Assembly: GCA_943912255.1 (NCBI GenBank)
Contig: CALTTP010000001.1
Location: 271,852-335,851, forward strand
DNA from: an uncultured Peptoniphilaceae bacterium
Lineage (GTDB): Bacteria > Bacillota > Clostridia > Tissierellales > Peptoniphilaceae
DNA: 64,000 nt
Direction: 5' to 3'
Part shown: piece after piece, positions 27,921 through 36,885 of the stretch
Position numbering within the stretch: position 1 is the first letter of the stretch
Layout: every line of letters begins with the position of its first letter
Made by a program: the position numbers and the translations under genes
The notes under the pieces: model-generated
What the model was told of the DNA's origin: nothing
The model's database searches: none
What the model saw: only the letters and a program-made list of their open reading frames with translations

Positions 27921-28017
27921 TAAAGGTTTTAAAGTTTTTCTTTTTGGCACTATGTTAGTTTTTATATGGAAGAGATATTACATATGGGGTTTTAATACCT
28001 TAATTTATAGTGATTAG
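27910..28017 (+). CDS. Possible 35-residue hydrophobic small ORF before argR
   Basis: The frame ATG 27910 to TAG 28015-28017 would encode a peptide starting MNIFKGFKVFLFGTMLVF, with a hydrophobic stretch and then WKRYYIWGF. AGGAA lies about 8 bases upstream. The start codon lies within the predicted argR promoter, so translation would need read-through transcription from ispA. It could be chance or a remnant of a lost gene; I recognise no family. Confidence 0.25.
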   Translation: MNIFKGFKVFLFGTMLVFIWKRYYIWGFNTLIYSD

Positions 28018-28035
28018 TGTTATAAGGAGAAAATT

Positions 28036-28488
28036 ATGAAAAAGTATGCAAGACAGAGACTTATATTAGATTTAGTTCAGAAACATGAAATAAAGACACA
28101 GGAAGAATTGTCCGATCTACTTGAGAAAAATGAAGTAAGAGCAACCCAGGCTACCATTTCAAGGGATATTAAAGAACTTAGAATATCTAAGGTTCAAACA
28201 AGGGATGGGGAATATCAATATGCAGTTATTGATACTGTTCATGATTCATTAAATGAAAGATTAGATAAAATATTTAAATCAGCTGTTTTAAACATAGACC
28301 ATAATGGTGACATGGTGATTGTAAAAACCATTTCACACACTGCTACCGTATGCGCTGTTCCTATTACAAATGCAAAAATAAAGCATGTGTGTGGTATTTT
28401 ATCAGGAGACGATGTAATATTTATAGCAGTGGACGATAAAAGTAAACTAGATAAGGTTGTGGAAGAAATTAAATCCATAATGAAATAA
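28036..28488 (+). CDS. argR: Arginine repressor ArgR
   Basis: The 150-residue protein has an N-terminal winged helix (residues about 1-70; ATQATISRDIKELRISKV) and a C-terminal arginine-binding hexamer domain with the HTATVCAVPITNA and CGILSGDDVIFIAV motifs. It represses or activates arginine metabolism genes with L-arginine as corepressor. AAGGAG lies 7 bases before the ATG. No arginine gene is nearby; the argR-recN neighbourhood is conserved in many Firmicutes, so position does not predict targets. Confidence 0.95.
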   Translation: MKKYARQRLILDLVQKHEIKTQEELSDLLEKNEVRATQATISRDIKELRISKVQTRDGEYQYAVIDTVHDSLNERLDKIFKSAVLNIDHNGDMVIVKTISHTATVCAVPITNAKIKHVCGILSGDDVIFIAVDDKSKLDKVVEEIKSIMK

Positions 28489-28505
28489 AATTGGTAAGGT
28501 GAAGA

Positions 28506-30197
28506 ATGTTACAAGAGCTTTATATTGAAAATTTCGTTATTATTGATAAAGTATCCATAGAGTTTTCCCCTTCTTTTAATGTGATAACTGGAGAAACTGG
28601 ATCGGGAAAAACCATATTAGTAAATGCTTTAAAGTTGCTATTAGGTGATAGATTCCAAAAAAATTACATAGGTAATTATTCCAAGAAATCCATTGTGGAA
28701 GGTAAATTTATAATAGAGTCCAAGAACAAATTAAATAAATTTAAAGAGATGGGATATGAACTGGAAGACGGAGTTTTAATAGTGACTAGGGAGGTATCTA
28801 AATCCAATAGTAGTTTTAATAGGATCAATGGTAGAAATGTAACATTAAATTTTTTAAAGGAATTAATGGAAGATTTAATTGATATTCATAGCCAAAATGA
28901 AAATCAAACCCTTTTAAAGAAATCAAATTACATTAATATATTGGATTCTTTTAATCCAGAAAAAACAAAACCAGTTTTGTCTCAATTGGAGTTAAATTTA
29001 AAGGAACTTAAAGTTTTAAAGGAAGAAAAGGAATCTTTAGATTTAAGTTCTGAAGAAGTTGATAGAGAAAAAGACATTTTAAAATTTCAAATTGAGGAAT
29101 TGTCCTCAATGGACCTGGAAAATTTAGATGAAGATGAATTGGAAAATGAATTAAGACTATTGTCCAATATGGACAATATTAAAACTTCGATTGGTGAAAT
29201 TAGCCAAACTTTAAGAAATGATGAGTTTGGACAATTTGAGGTTTTAAGCTCCATAAATGAAATAATGGGAGAGTTAGAAAATTTATCTAAGTTAGACTTG
29301 GAATTAAAGCCATTATTTGATAGAATAGAGTCTTCATATTTTGAATTGGAGGATATTTATAATGAAATTCAAAATTATGGAGAAAGACTGTATTTTGACG
29401 AAGAACGTTTAGAATATTTAAACGAAAGCTTAAGAAAAATAACAGAGCTAAAAAGAAAGTATGGTCCAACAATTAAGGATTTAATAGAATTTAGGGATAA
29501 GTCTTTAAAACGTTTAGAAACTTTAAATAGTATTGAAAAAAATATAAGCACTTTGGACAAGGAGATTGAAAAAGTATATTCTAATTGTAGATTACTAAGT
29601 GAAGAACTTACTAAAATTAGGAAAATCCAAGGTGAAAAATTGGAAGAGGATATTCTTAATAATATTAAGAATCTTAATATGCCAAATGCAGAATTTAAAA
29701 TCCTCTTTGAAGAGAATGAAGAAATCACTAAAAAAGGAAAGGACAATATAGACTTTTATATTTCTACAAATGTAGGTCAAAAGTTAATGCCCTTATCAAA
29801 GGTTGCTTCTGGAGGGGAACTTTCCAGAATTATGCTGGCCTTAAAAACTTCACTAGCCTCCATTGACAATGTGGACACATTGATATTTGATGAAGTGGAT
29901 ACGGGAATCAGTGGAAGAACGGCTATTTTAGTAGGTGAAAAGCTACAAAAGATTTCTAAAGTTAGACAGATTATAACTATTTCTCATTTAGCACAAATAG
30001 CTTCTTTAGCTAGTTTTCATATTTTAATTGAAAAAAATGAAGATCAGGAAAGTACTATTTCCAATATACGAGCTATAGACAACGATGAGAGAATAATGGA
30101 GATATCCAGGCTTATTGGTGGTGTAGACATAACGGATACCACCATACAACAAGCTAAGGATATGTTAATTCAAGGAAAAAAACTTTTTAATTTATAG
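28506..30197 (+). CDS. recN: DNA repair protein RecN
   Basis: The 563-residue SMC-like protein has Walker A GETGSGKTILVNALKLLLG near residue 29 and a long coiled coil (about 160-370). The C-terminal head has KVASGGELSRIMLALK and Walker B TLIFDEVDTGISGRTA. RecN gathers broken DNA ends during recombinational repair. It begins 17 bases after argR and is followed 12 bases later by the Nudix gene, so a shared transcript from the argR promoter is likely. Confidence 0.96.
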   Translation: MLQELYIENFVIIDKVSIEFSPSFNVITGETGSGKTILVNALKLLLGDRFQKNYIGNYSKKSIVEGKFIIESKNKLNKFKEMGYELEDGVLIVTREVSKSNSSFNRINGRNVTLNFLKELMEDLIDIHSQNENQTLLKKSNYINILDSFNPEKTKPVLSQLELNLKELKVLKEEKESLDLSSEEVDREKDILKFQIEELSSMDLENLDEDELENELRLLSNMDNIKTSIGEISQTLRNDEFGQFEVLSSINEIMGELENLSKLDLELKPLFDRIESSYFELEDIYNEIQNYGERLYFDEERLEYLNESLRKITELKRKYGPTIKDLIEFRDKSLKRLETLNSIEKNISTLDKEIEKVYSNCRLLSEELTKIRKIQGEKLEEDILNNIKNLNMPNAEFKILFEENEEITKKGKDNIDFYISTNVGQKLMPLSKVASGGELSRIMLALKTSLASIDNVDTLIFDEVDTGISGRTAILVGEKLQKISKVRQIITISHLAQIASLASFHILIEKNEDQESTISNIRAIDNDERIMEISRLIGGVDITDTTIQQAKDMLIQGKKLFNL

Positions 30198-30209
30198 GAG
30201 AAACAATAT

Positions 30210-30746
30210 ATGAGTGAAGAAAAAACTATAAAATCTGAAATGATTTATGAAGGTAGGATACTCAATTTAAGAGTTGATACAGTTGAACTGGAAAATAGAA
30301 AATATTCAAAAAGGGAGATTGTGGAACATGCCAACGCTGTGGCTATAATACCCCTTAAGGATGATAAGATAATTTTTGTTAGACAGTTTAGAAAAGCAGT
30401 AAATAAAGATTTATTGGAATTGCCTGCAGGACTTATTGAATCCAATGAGCTACCAAAGGAAGCTGCTAGTAGGGAGCTACAAGAGGAAATAGAATATGAT
30501 GCTAAGGAAATGGAATATTTGTTTGATAGCTATTCTTCACCAGGATTTACTGATGAAAAGATGTCATATTTTCTAGCAAAGGACTTATTTCCTTCAAAAA
30601 GGGAAAATGATGAGGATGAATTTTTAAAAATTGAAGAATACAGTCTCAATGAGGCTTTAAAGATGATAGAAGAAGGTAAAATAGAAGATTCTAAAACTAT
30701 AGTTGGACTACTTTATCTTAATATGAGAAAGGGAAATAATGATTAG
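30210..30746 (+). CDS. Nudix hydrolase, ADP-ribose pyrophosphatase type
   Basis: The 178-residue protein has a full Nudix box (GLIESNELPKEAASRELQEEIEY near residue 73, with glutamates in place), preceded by the LPAG motif. The N-terminal part resembles NudF/YqkG-type ADP-ribose pyrophosphatases, which split ADP-ribose to AMP and ribose 5-phosphate. TAGGAG precedes the ATG. It overlaps the M50 protease gene by 8 bases. Substrate choice within the family is inferred. Confidence 0.88.
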   Translation: MSEEKTIKSEMIYEGRILNLRVDTVELENRKYSKREIVEHANAVAIIPLKDDKIIFVRQFRKAVNKDLLELPAGLIESNELPKEAASRELQEEIEYDAKEMEYLFDSYSSPGFTDEKMSYFLAKDLFPSKRENDEDEFLKIEEYSLNEALKMIEEGKIEDSKTIVGLLYLNMRKGNND

Positions 30747-31359
30747 TACAGATTATATTTTAACTTATATAATAGTCTTTTCAGCTTTGATCATCTCCCT
30801 TATATTACATGAAAATGCTCATGGGGTTGCTGCTTTATACATGGGGGATACTACAGCAAAAGATCAGGGGAGATTGTCTTTAAATCCTTTAAAGCATTTG
30901 TCCCTATTTGGAACCTTGTCCTTGTTGATATTTCATTTTGGATGGGCAAAACCAGTGCCAATTAATCCCTATAATTTCAAAAATAGAAAGCTGGGAGATT
31001 TTTTAGTTTCCATAGCAGGGATAATGACTAACTTTATATTAGCTTTTATTTTTCTCTTTATTTTAGAATATCCTCTTAAAAATGCCAATCTAAATCCCTA
31101 TTTGTATTTATTTCTAAAGTCCATGGTACAATATAATGTTTTTCTTGGAGTATTTAATCTAATACCCCTACCTCCTTTAGACGGTTCTAAGATAGTAATG
31201 TCCTTTTTGCCTATTGAGGTATCTGAAAGACTTTATAGTGTTGAGAGATATACTAATATGATTTTAATCGCCTTAATAATTGCTGGTGTTATTTCTCAAA
31301 TTGTTGTATCTATGGCTAATGGAGTTTTAAGTTTTATGTATTTAATATTAGGAAGGTAA
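30739..31359 (+). CDS. Site-2 protease-type (M50) membrane metalloprotease
   Basis: The 206-residue membrane protein has the zinc motif HENAH near residue 25 in the first membrane helix, and the second M50 motif NLIPLPPLDGSKI near residue 137. It has about five or six membrane spans and no PDZ domain, so it belongs to the short M50B group often seen beside scpA. Such proteases cleave membrane substrates within the bilayer, but the substrate of this group is not known. scpA starts 1 base after the stop. Confidence 0.88.
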   Translation: MISTDYILTYIIVFSALIISLILHENAHGVAALYMGDTTAKDQGRLSLNPLKHLSLFGTLSLLIFHFGWAKPVPINPYNFKNRKLGDFLVSIAGIMTNFILAFIFLFILEYPLKNANLNPYLYLFLKSMVQYNVFLGVFNLIPLPPLDGSKIVMSFLPIEVSERLYSVERYTNMILIALIIAGVISQIVVSMANGVLSFMYLILGR

Positions 31360-31360
31360 A

Positions 31361-32107
31361 ATGTTAAAGATAGAAACGGATTATTTTAGCGGTCCCTTTG
31401 ACCTATTATTGACTTTGATTGAAAAAAATAAAATAGATATTTATACTGTCAAGTTAAGTGACATTACAGAGGAATTCCTTCAAGAAGTTGAAGAATTGAA
31501 GGAAGTAAACCCGGAAAATCTAGCGGACTTCATCTTCCTAGCAAGTGCTTTATTGGAGATTAAGTCAAAAAAACTCCTACCTAAAAATGAGTTTTTAGAT
31601 GAAGAGGAAGAAATCACTGAAGAGATGATACTCACTAGGCTAAGGGAATATAAAAAATTCAAAGAGTTATCTTTAAAACTTAAAAAATTCAAAGATAAGG
31701 CGGACATGTCATATCCTAAATTACAGGAAGATCTGTCCGGCTTTTTTGAGACCAAGCCAACTAATGAAGTAATTGGGGATTCTGATATTTTGTTAGGGGA
31801 ACTATTTAAAGTTTTAAATAGAATAGAAAAGGGAAAGAAGAATCTAGAAAAATTTGAAGTTCTTCAAAAAGAAGAGTTTTCCGTAGATGAATATATGGGC
31901 ATTGTTAGAGGAAAGCTTAAAAAAGGTGAAAAGACCAAGTTTTCTAGCCTTATTAGAGAGTCTATGGGAGTAGGAGAATTGGTGACCATTTTTCTATCCA
32001 TATTAGAATTGTTAAAGATCAATGTTGTTAGGTTGTTTCAAAAGGAGAACTTTGAAGAAATATTTATAGAATTAAGGTGTGATGATGAATTACAAATCCA
32101 TAATTGA
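31361..32107 (+). CDS. scpA: Segregation and condensation protein A
   Basis: The 248-residue kleisin has the ScpA N-terminal pattern [22 protein letters not shown] and the [21 protein letters not shown] motif. A winged-helix C-terminus follows. It bridges the SMC heads and recruits ScpB. AGGAAGG precedes the ATG. The stop overlaps scpB. Together with smc at 19857, the condensin complex is complete within the window. Confidence 0.95.
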   Translation: MLKIETDYFSGPFDLLLTLIEKNKIDIYTVKLSDITEEFLQEVEELKEVNPENLADFIFLASALLEIKSKKLLPKNEFLDEEEEITEEMILTRLREYKKFKELSLKLKKFKDKADMSYPKLQEDLSGFFETKPTNEVIGDSDILLGELFKVLNRIEKGKKNLEKFEVLQKEEFSVDEYMGIVRGKLKKGEKTKFSSLIRESMGVGELVTIFLSILELLKINVVRLFQKENFEEIFIELRCDDELQIHN

Positions 32108-32627
32108 ATCATTATTATATATTTGGGGGGAACCTCTCTCCCACAAAGATATGGCTAAGATACTTGAACTAACTCCAGGAGAAACCAAAAAGATTTTAAA
32201 TGAGATGATCCTCGAATCTAAGTCAGATAATAGAGGGATTGAACTAAAGCAGTATGGAGATAGTTATCAATATGTTACGAAGGAATGTAATCATGAATTT
32301 GTACAAAAATTGGTCAACAGAAATGAAAATAGAAGAATTACAAATTCCTCTATGGAAGTTTTATCTATAATCGCTTATAAACAGCCTATTACAAGGATTG
32401 AAATAGAGGAAATACGGGGAGTAAAATCCTCTGGACCCATTGACACTTTAGTTAGTAGGGATTTGATTAAAGAGGTTGGCAGGTTGGAACAAATAGGAAG
32501 ACCTATTCTCTATGGTACTACGGAAGAGTTCTTAAGGGTATTTGACTTGAAAAATCTAAAAGAACTACCTCAAATTGAAGAGATTCAACAACTTTTTTTA
32601 GAGGTGGATAAAGATGAGAATCAATAA
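32085..32627 (+). CDS. scpB: Segregation and condensation protein B
   Basis: The 180-residue protein has two winged-helix domains with the ScpB patterns [16 protein letters not shown] and [22 protein letters not shown], and a C-terminal [18 protein letters not shown]. It dimerises on ScpA. GTG 32079 and ATGs at 32082 and 32085 are possible starts; I choose 32085 for its spacing from AAGGTG. It overlaps scpA by 23 bases and rluB by 14. Confidence 0.95.
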   Translation: MNYKSIIESLLYIWGEPLSHKDMAKILELTPGETKKILNEMILESKSDNRGIELKQYGDSYQYVTKECNHEFVQKLVNRNENRRITNSSMEVLSIIAYKQPITRIEIEEIRGVKSSGPIDTLVSRDLIKEVGRLEQIGRPILYGTTEEFLRVFDLKNLKELPQIEEIQQLFLEVDKDENQ

Positions 32628-33303
32628 ATTTTTAGCTCATAGTGGAATTTGCTCCAGAAGAAAAGCTGACCTACTCATTGAAGAAGGTCGGGTTAAAGTC
32701 AATGGTAAAAAAGTTGAGGAATTAGGTTTAGATATTTCTAAATTTGATATTGTGGAAGTAGATAATAAGAAAATAGAGCCCGTAAATCAATATGAATACT
32801 ATTTATTAAATAAACCTATGGGATATGTGTCCACTGTTACTGATCCCCATGCTGAAAAAACCGTTCTGGATTTAATAGATTCCAATACTAGACTCTATCC
32901 TGTTGGAAGATTGGATAAGGATAGTAGAGGACTTATACTTATAACCAACGATGGGGATTTAACCTATAAATTAACCCATCCTAAAAAGGATATTTTTAAA
33001 ACTTATCAAGTAAACTTGGACAAGAAACCTAGTAAGAAGAATATAGTCCAACTTATTAACGGGATTCCAATGGATGGATTTATGACGAAAAGGTGTAAGA
33101 TTAAAAAAATAGACGATTTCAATTACCTAATATCTATTTCCGAAGGTAGAAATAGGCAAGTTCGAAGGATGTTTAAGTATATTGGATGTAATGTGCTAGA
33201 CTTAAAGAGAGTAGGGATAGGTAAAATTTCTGATAAGAAGTTAAAAGAAGGTAAATACAGAAAGTTGTCTGTAGATGAAATAAGATATTTAAGGAGTTTA
33301 TAA
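32614..33303 (+). CDS. rluB: rRNA pseudouridine synthase, RluB/RsuA type
   Basis: The 229-residue protein has an N-terminal S4 domain ([20 protein letters not shown]) and the RsuA-family catalytic motif [17 protein letters not shown] near residue 108, followed by [11 protein letters not shown]. Next to scpA-scpB this is normally RluB, which modifies 23S rRNA helix 89. RsuA or RluE specificity cannot be excluded from sequence. The TAA overlaps the ATG of the next gene. Confidence 0.93.
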   Translation: MRINKFLAHSGICSRRKADLLIEEGRVKVNGKKVEELGLDISKFDIVEVDNKKIEPVNQYEYYLLNKPMGYVSTVTDPHAEKTVLDLIDSNTRLYPVGRLDKDSRGLILITNDGDLTYKLTHPKKDIFKTYQVNLDKKPSKKNIVQLINGIPMDGFMTKRCKIKKIDDFNYLISISEGRNRQVRRMFKYIGCNVLDLKRVGIGKISDKKLKEGKYRKLSVDEIRYLRSL

Positions 33304-33668
33304 TGCTAGTAGTAAAGGATTCAAGTCCAAAGGACTTAAAATATATAAAAGAAAAGTTTAATATAGAGTTTAGTCTTGACTACAATTCTCCTGAAATATT
33401 CTTTACGATTTTAGATGATAAAGAGATTATTGGATATTCTAGACTTGTCATCAATGATAATAAACCTTATCTTGCGGATTTAATAGTTGAAGGAGATTAT
33501 GGATTTTATGATATGGATTTTTTCTTAAAAGCCACTGCTTCCAAAGTATTGGACTTGGGCTTTGAATATCTTTATTTTAATTATATTGAAAAACTTGAAA
33601 AAATACTTATAAATTCTCCAGCTTATATACCAGATCTATTAAAGGGGAATTGTTCTAAAAATGTTTAA
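33303..33668 (+). CDS. Small protein of unknown function, possibly a degenerate GNAT fold
   Basis: The 121-residue acidic protein has no motif I recognise with confidence. The order of elements (DLKYIKEKF helix, FFTILDDKEIIGYSRLVIN strands, AASKVLDLGFEYLYFNY helix-strand) loosely recalls an acetyltransferase, but the acetyl-CoA loop is missing. It is tightly coupled on both sides: its ATG overlaps the rluB stop, and it overlaps mnmM by 8 bases. Its gene neighbours are RNA-modification enzymes, which hints at a related role but does not prove one. Confidence 0.7.
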   Translation: MLVVKDSSPKDLKYIKEKFNIEFSLDYNSPEIFFTILDDKEIIGYSRLVINDNKPYLADLIVEGDYGFYDMDFFLKATASKVLDLGFEYLYFNYIEKLEKILINSPAYIPDLLKGNCSKNV

Positions 33669-34218
33669 AAATTGTATTGGTTTATTGGATACGATGTTAA
33701 GGGAATATGAAAAGAAAAATTTAGTTGTTTGCGATTTAACTCTTGGCAATGGAAATGATTTAAGAAAGGTCTATAATATTCTTGGCCCTGGGAGTAAATT
33801 ATATGGTTTTGATATTCAGCCAATTAGCATTGAAAATACAATGACACTTTTTAATGATGAAGAATTGGAAAATATTAATCTTATCTTAGATAGTCATGAA
33901 AATGTTAAAAAATACGTAAGAGAAAAGGTAGATATCGGTATATATAACCTGGGGTATTTGCCAGGTGGGAATAAAAAAATTATTACAAATTATAAAAAGG
34001 TATTGATTAGCCTAGAAAATTTATTAGATTTACTAAATATCGGTGGGAAAATCTTTATAACCTTTTATCCAGGTCATAGTTCTGGAATGGAAGAATCAAA
34101 ACATATTCAAGAATTTCTTAAAAGTTTAGATCAAAAAATATATGAAATCTTAAAATTTGATTTTATCAATCAAGTTAATAATCCGCCATTTTTAATTACA
34201 TTGGAGAAGATTAAATGA
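33661..34218 (+). CDS. mnmM: tRNA mnm5s2U34 methyltransferase MnmM (YtqB family)
   Basis: The 185-residue SAM-dependent methylase has motif I CDLTLGNGNDLRKVY near residue 22, FDIQP for motif II, and the family signature IYNLGYLPGGNKKI near residue 98. This matches the rRNA_methylase-like YtqB family, one member of which was identified as MnmM, completing the wobble uridine modification of tRNA. It overlaps its neighbours on both sides. Assignment to MnmM rests on family membership. Confidence 0.83.
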   Translation: MFKNCIGLLDTMLREYEKKNLVVCDLTLGNGNDLRKVYNILGPGSKLYGFDIQPISIENTMTLFNDEELENINLILDSHENVKKYVREKVDIGIYNLGYLPGGNKKIITNYKKVLISLENLLDLLNIGGKIFITFYPGHSSGMEESKHIQEFLKSLDQKIYEILKFDFINQVNNPPFLITLEKIK

Positions 34219-35450
34219 AAAAAATTATCATCCTAGGTGGAGGGCCAGCAGGAATGATGGCAGCTCTTGAAGCAAAAACTGAAGACAATAAAGTCACCTT
34301 AATTGAGAAAAATGAAAAATTAGGTAAAAAACTCTACATTACTGGGAAGGGAAGATGTAATATAACAAATTACAAGGATATTTCCGAATTTTTTCCTGAG
34401 ATGAATAGAAATGAAAAATTTCTATATTCTTCATTTTATTCCTTTACAAATTTAGACATATTAAACCTCTTATCTCAAAATGGATTAGAATATAAGGTTG
34501 AACGAGGAGACAGAGTTTTTCCAAAATCTGATAAATCCTCGGATGTTATTAAAACCTTTAAAAAGATTCTTATTGAAAAGGGGATTTCCCTAGTTTTTAA
34601 TCAGAATATCAACTACATTGAAAAGAGAAATTCCAAGTTTTATCTTTATGGTAAAGATGAAAAATTTAGTTGTGACTATTTAGTGGTGGCAACGGGAGGA
34701 CTATCCTATGAGGCCACTGGATCAACAGGAGACGGATATAAATTTGCAAAGAACTTTGGTATTGATGTTACTGAACTTTACCCTGGTTTAGTTGGTCTTA
34801 ACTTAAAAGGGGATAGGCATAAAAAACTAATGGGTGTGAATTTAAAAAATGTTGAAGTAAGTCTATTAAAAAATGACAAAATTTACAAGAGTGAATTTGG
34901 TGAGGCACTATTTACCCATTTTGGAATTTCTGGTCCAACAATTCTTCGTCTTTCATCTGCCATCTATCCAAGTTCCAATTACACTATTTCCATTGATTTA
35001 AAGCCAGGTTTGAATAATAATCAATTAGATGATAGAATAAATCGGGATTTCAAAAAATATTTGAACAAAGATGTGGAGAACGGGTTAAAAGATCTTTTAA
35101 TAAAGAGTTTAATAGAACCTATTCTAGAAGTTGCCAAAATTCAAAAGGATAAAAAAATTAACCAAATCACAAAAGAAGAAAGACAAAGGTTGGTTAACTG
35201 TATAAAGAAATTTGAATTTGAAGTTTCAGGTCTAAGAGACTTTGAAGAGGCTATTATAACAAGAGGTGGCATAGATGTAAATGAGATAGATTCCTCAACT
35301 ATGGAGTCAAAAAAGGTTGAGAACTTATACTTTGCCGGAGAAGTCTTAGACGTGGATGCTTTTACTGGTGGTTTTAATTTACAAATAGCTTACTCTACAG
35401 GTTTTCTTGCAGGTAATTCAATAAAGGAAAAGATAAATGATAATAAATAA
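34215..35450 (+). CDS. FAD-dependent oxidoreductase, HI0933/BaiN family
   Basis: The 411-residue flavoprotein has the dinucleotide motif GGGPAGMMAALEA at residue 8 and the HI0933-family motifs KLGKKLYITGKGRCNITN, VVATGGLSYEATGSTGDGY, THFGISGPTILRLS, TRGGIDVNEI and GEVLDVDAFTGGFNLQIAYSTG. Members are widespread; one (BaiN) is implicated in bile-acid transformation, but the housekeeping role is unknown. It overlaps mnmM by 4 bases and cmk by 14 bases, so it belongs to the rluB-plsC operon rather than to a bile-acid cluster. Confidence 0.88.
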   Translation: MKKIIILGGGPAGMMAALEAKTEDNKVTLIEKNEKLGKKLYITGKGRCNITNYKDISEFFPEMNRNEKFLYSSFYSFTNLDILNLLSQNGLEYKVERGDRVFPKSDKSSDVIKTFKKILIEKGISLVFNQNINYIEKRNSKFYLYGKDEKFSCDYLVVATGGLSYEATGSTGDGYKFAKNFGIDVTELYPGLVGLNLKGDRHKKLMGVNLKNVEVSLLKNDKIYKSEFGEALFTHFGISGPTILRLSSAIYPSSNYTISIDLKPGLNNNQLDDRINRDFKKYLNKDVENGLKDLLIKSLIEPILEVAKIQKDKKINQITKEERQRLVNCIKKFEFEVSGLRDFEEAIITRGGIDVNEIDSSTMESKKVENLYFAGEVLDVDAFTGGFNLQIAYSTGFLAGNSIKEKINDNK

Positions 35451-36321
35451 TTCAAATTTTATGGATAAAAATACAAGAGAAGTAGCAGAAATGATTTTAG
35501 GGGAAATGGAAAAACTCCATGGCCAGTATGATGATTTTCTAGTGATTTTGCCTCAAAGCCAAAAAAGTGTTATAGAGTATCTAAATTCCTCGGGATTTGA
35601 AGGTTTTGTCACTGTATCAACCTTGGTAGACAAGGATAATACCGATATTTATATAGAAGGTTTTACTAGATATCCATTTGTAGTGGCAATAGATGGACCC
35701 TCTGCATCGGGGAAGAGCACAGTTGCCAAGGAAATTTCAAAAATATTAGATATTGAATATTTGGATACGGGAGCTATGTATCGAGGTGTGACCTTATTCT
35801 TATTGGAAAATGGAATTGACATAGAAGAAGATGCAGTTAATAAAATAATAGATACCATTATAGTAGATATACATGGGGATAAGGTGTTTTTAAATGGAAA
35901 AGGCGTTTCTAAGAAGATAAGAGGAGAGTTAGTTACTAAAAATGTTTCCAGAGTTTCAAAACTTGGGACCGTTCGCAACCATCTTGTAAATCAACAAAGA
36001 AAGATTGCCCAAGGCAAATCCATTGTATTAGATGGGAGAGATATTGGAACTGTTGTATTTCCCAAGGCAGATTTCAAGTTCTTTATAACTGCATCTGTAG
36101 AGGAAAGGGCAAGACGAAGATTTAATGATAGTAAAAGCGCTTTAGATAAAGACTATAATTCTATTTTGATAGATCTTAAAAGAAGAGATGAAATCGACAT
36201 GAATAGAGAGATTTCTCCTCTTAAAAAAGCTGAAGATGCAAGATTAATAGATAGCACTAATATGTCCTTAAAACAAGTGGTAGAAGAGATAATCACTATT
36301 ATTAGAGGTGAAAATGTATAA
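35437..36321 (+). CDS. cmk: Cytidylate kinase with an unusual N-terminal extension
   Basis: Residues about 80-294 form a complete CMP kinase: P-loop DGPSASGKSTVAKEIS, LDTGAMYRGVTLFLL, LDGRDIGTVVFPKADFKFF and ARRRF. It phosphorylates CMP and dCMP. The family usually begins at the P-loop, whereas here about 80 acidic residues precede it (NTREVAEMILGEMEK, DDFLVILPQSQKSVIEYL) with no family I recognise. No start codon with a ribosome site lies near the kinase domain, so the extension is probably translated from ATG 35437 or 35461. The end overlaps plsC. Confidence 0.92.
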   Translation: MIINNSNFMDKNTREVAEMILGEMEKLHGQYDDFLVILPQSQKSVIEYLNSSGFEGFVTVSTLVDKDNTDIYIEGFTRYPFVVAIDGPSASGKSTVAKEISKILDIEYLDTGAMYRGVTLFLLENGIDIEEDAVNKIIDTIIVDIHGDKVFLNGKGVSKKIRGELVTKNVSRVSKLGTVRNHLVNQQRKIAQGKSIVLDGRDIGTVVFPKADFKFFITASVEERARRRFNDSKSALDKDYNSILIDLKRRDEIDMNREISPLKKAEDARLIDSTNMSLKQVVEEIITIIRGENV

Positions 36322-36883
36322 ATTTTTAAAAGTAGTAGTTGGTTTTTTTGTTAAAATTTTTTACAATTTAGAAATCTATGGGAAAGAAAATGTTCCTAAG
36401 GATCAAGCTTTAATCTTATGTGCCAATCATAAGAGTTTAATGGATCCTATTGTCTTAGCAATATCCATGGATAGACAGGTACATTTTATGGGAAAAGAGG
36501 AACTTTGGGAAAATCCTATACTTAAATTTATTTTAGATAGAGTTGGTGCTTTTCCTGTGAATAGAACAAAATCGGATTTAAAAAGTATAAGAACTTCCAT
36601 GTCAATTTTAAAAAGGGGAGAAGTTCTTGGTATATTTCCAGAGGGAACGAGAGTTAAATCCGTGTCTATTGAAAATATCAAAGAAGGCATAGGGATGTTA
36701 TCTAATAGGAGTAATTCAATAATACAACCTGTCTATATCGATACTGAATACAAATTATTCAAACCTGTAAAAATTTACTTTAGGGATAGGGTAAACCCAT
36801 TGGACTTTAAAGATTTTGGCAGGGATATAAATAGGGAAATTACAAAAGCAGTTTATTATAAAATATATGATGTTGAGGAGTGA
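36314..36883 (+). CDS. plsC: 1-acyl-sn-glycerol-3-phosphate acyltransferase PlsC
   Basis: The 189-residue protein has an N-terminal hydrophobic segment, the acyltransferase motif NHKSLMDPIV near residue 37 and FPEGTR near residue 110. It acylates lysophosphatidic acid to phosphatidic acid, completing the PlsX-PlsY-PlsC route encoded in this window. I start at ATG 36314 behind AGAGGTG; the start lies 8 bases inside cmk. The cmk-plsC-ispH-rpsA order is common in clostridia. Confidence 0.95.
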   Translation: MYKFLKVVVGFFVKIFYNLEIYGKENVPKDQALILCANHKSLMDPIVLAISMDRQVHFMGKEELWENPILKFILDRVGAFPVNRTKSDLKSIRTSMSILKRGEVLGIFPEGTRVKSVSIENIKEGIGMLSNRSNSIIQPVYIDTEYKLFKPVKIYFRDRVNPLDFKDFGRDINREITKAVYYKIYDVEE

Positions 36884-36885
36884 TT

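Noticed and set aside
34215..35450. BaiN-like flavoprotein as a bile-acid pathway gene
   Set aside because: No other bai gene is present and it is embedded in a housekeeping operon. The family is broad.
32595..36330. Many short gene overlaps as possible frameshifts
   Set aside because: Each overlap is a normal stop-start coupling with both reading frames complete and full-length products.
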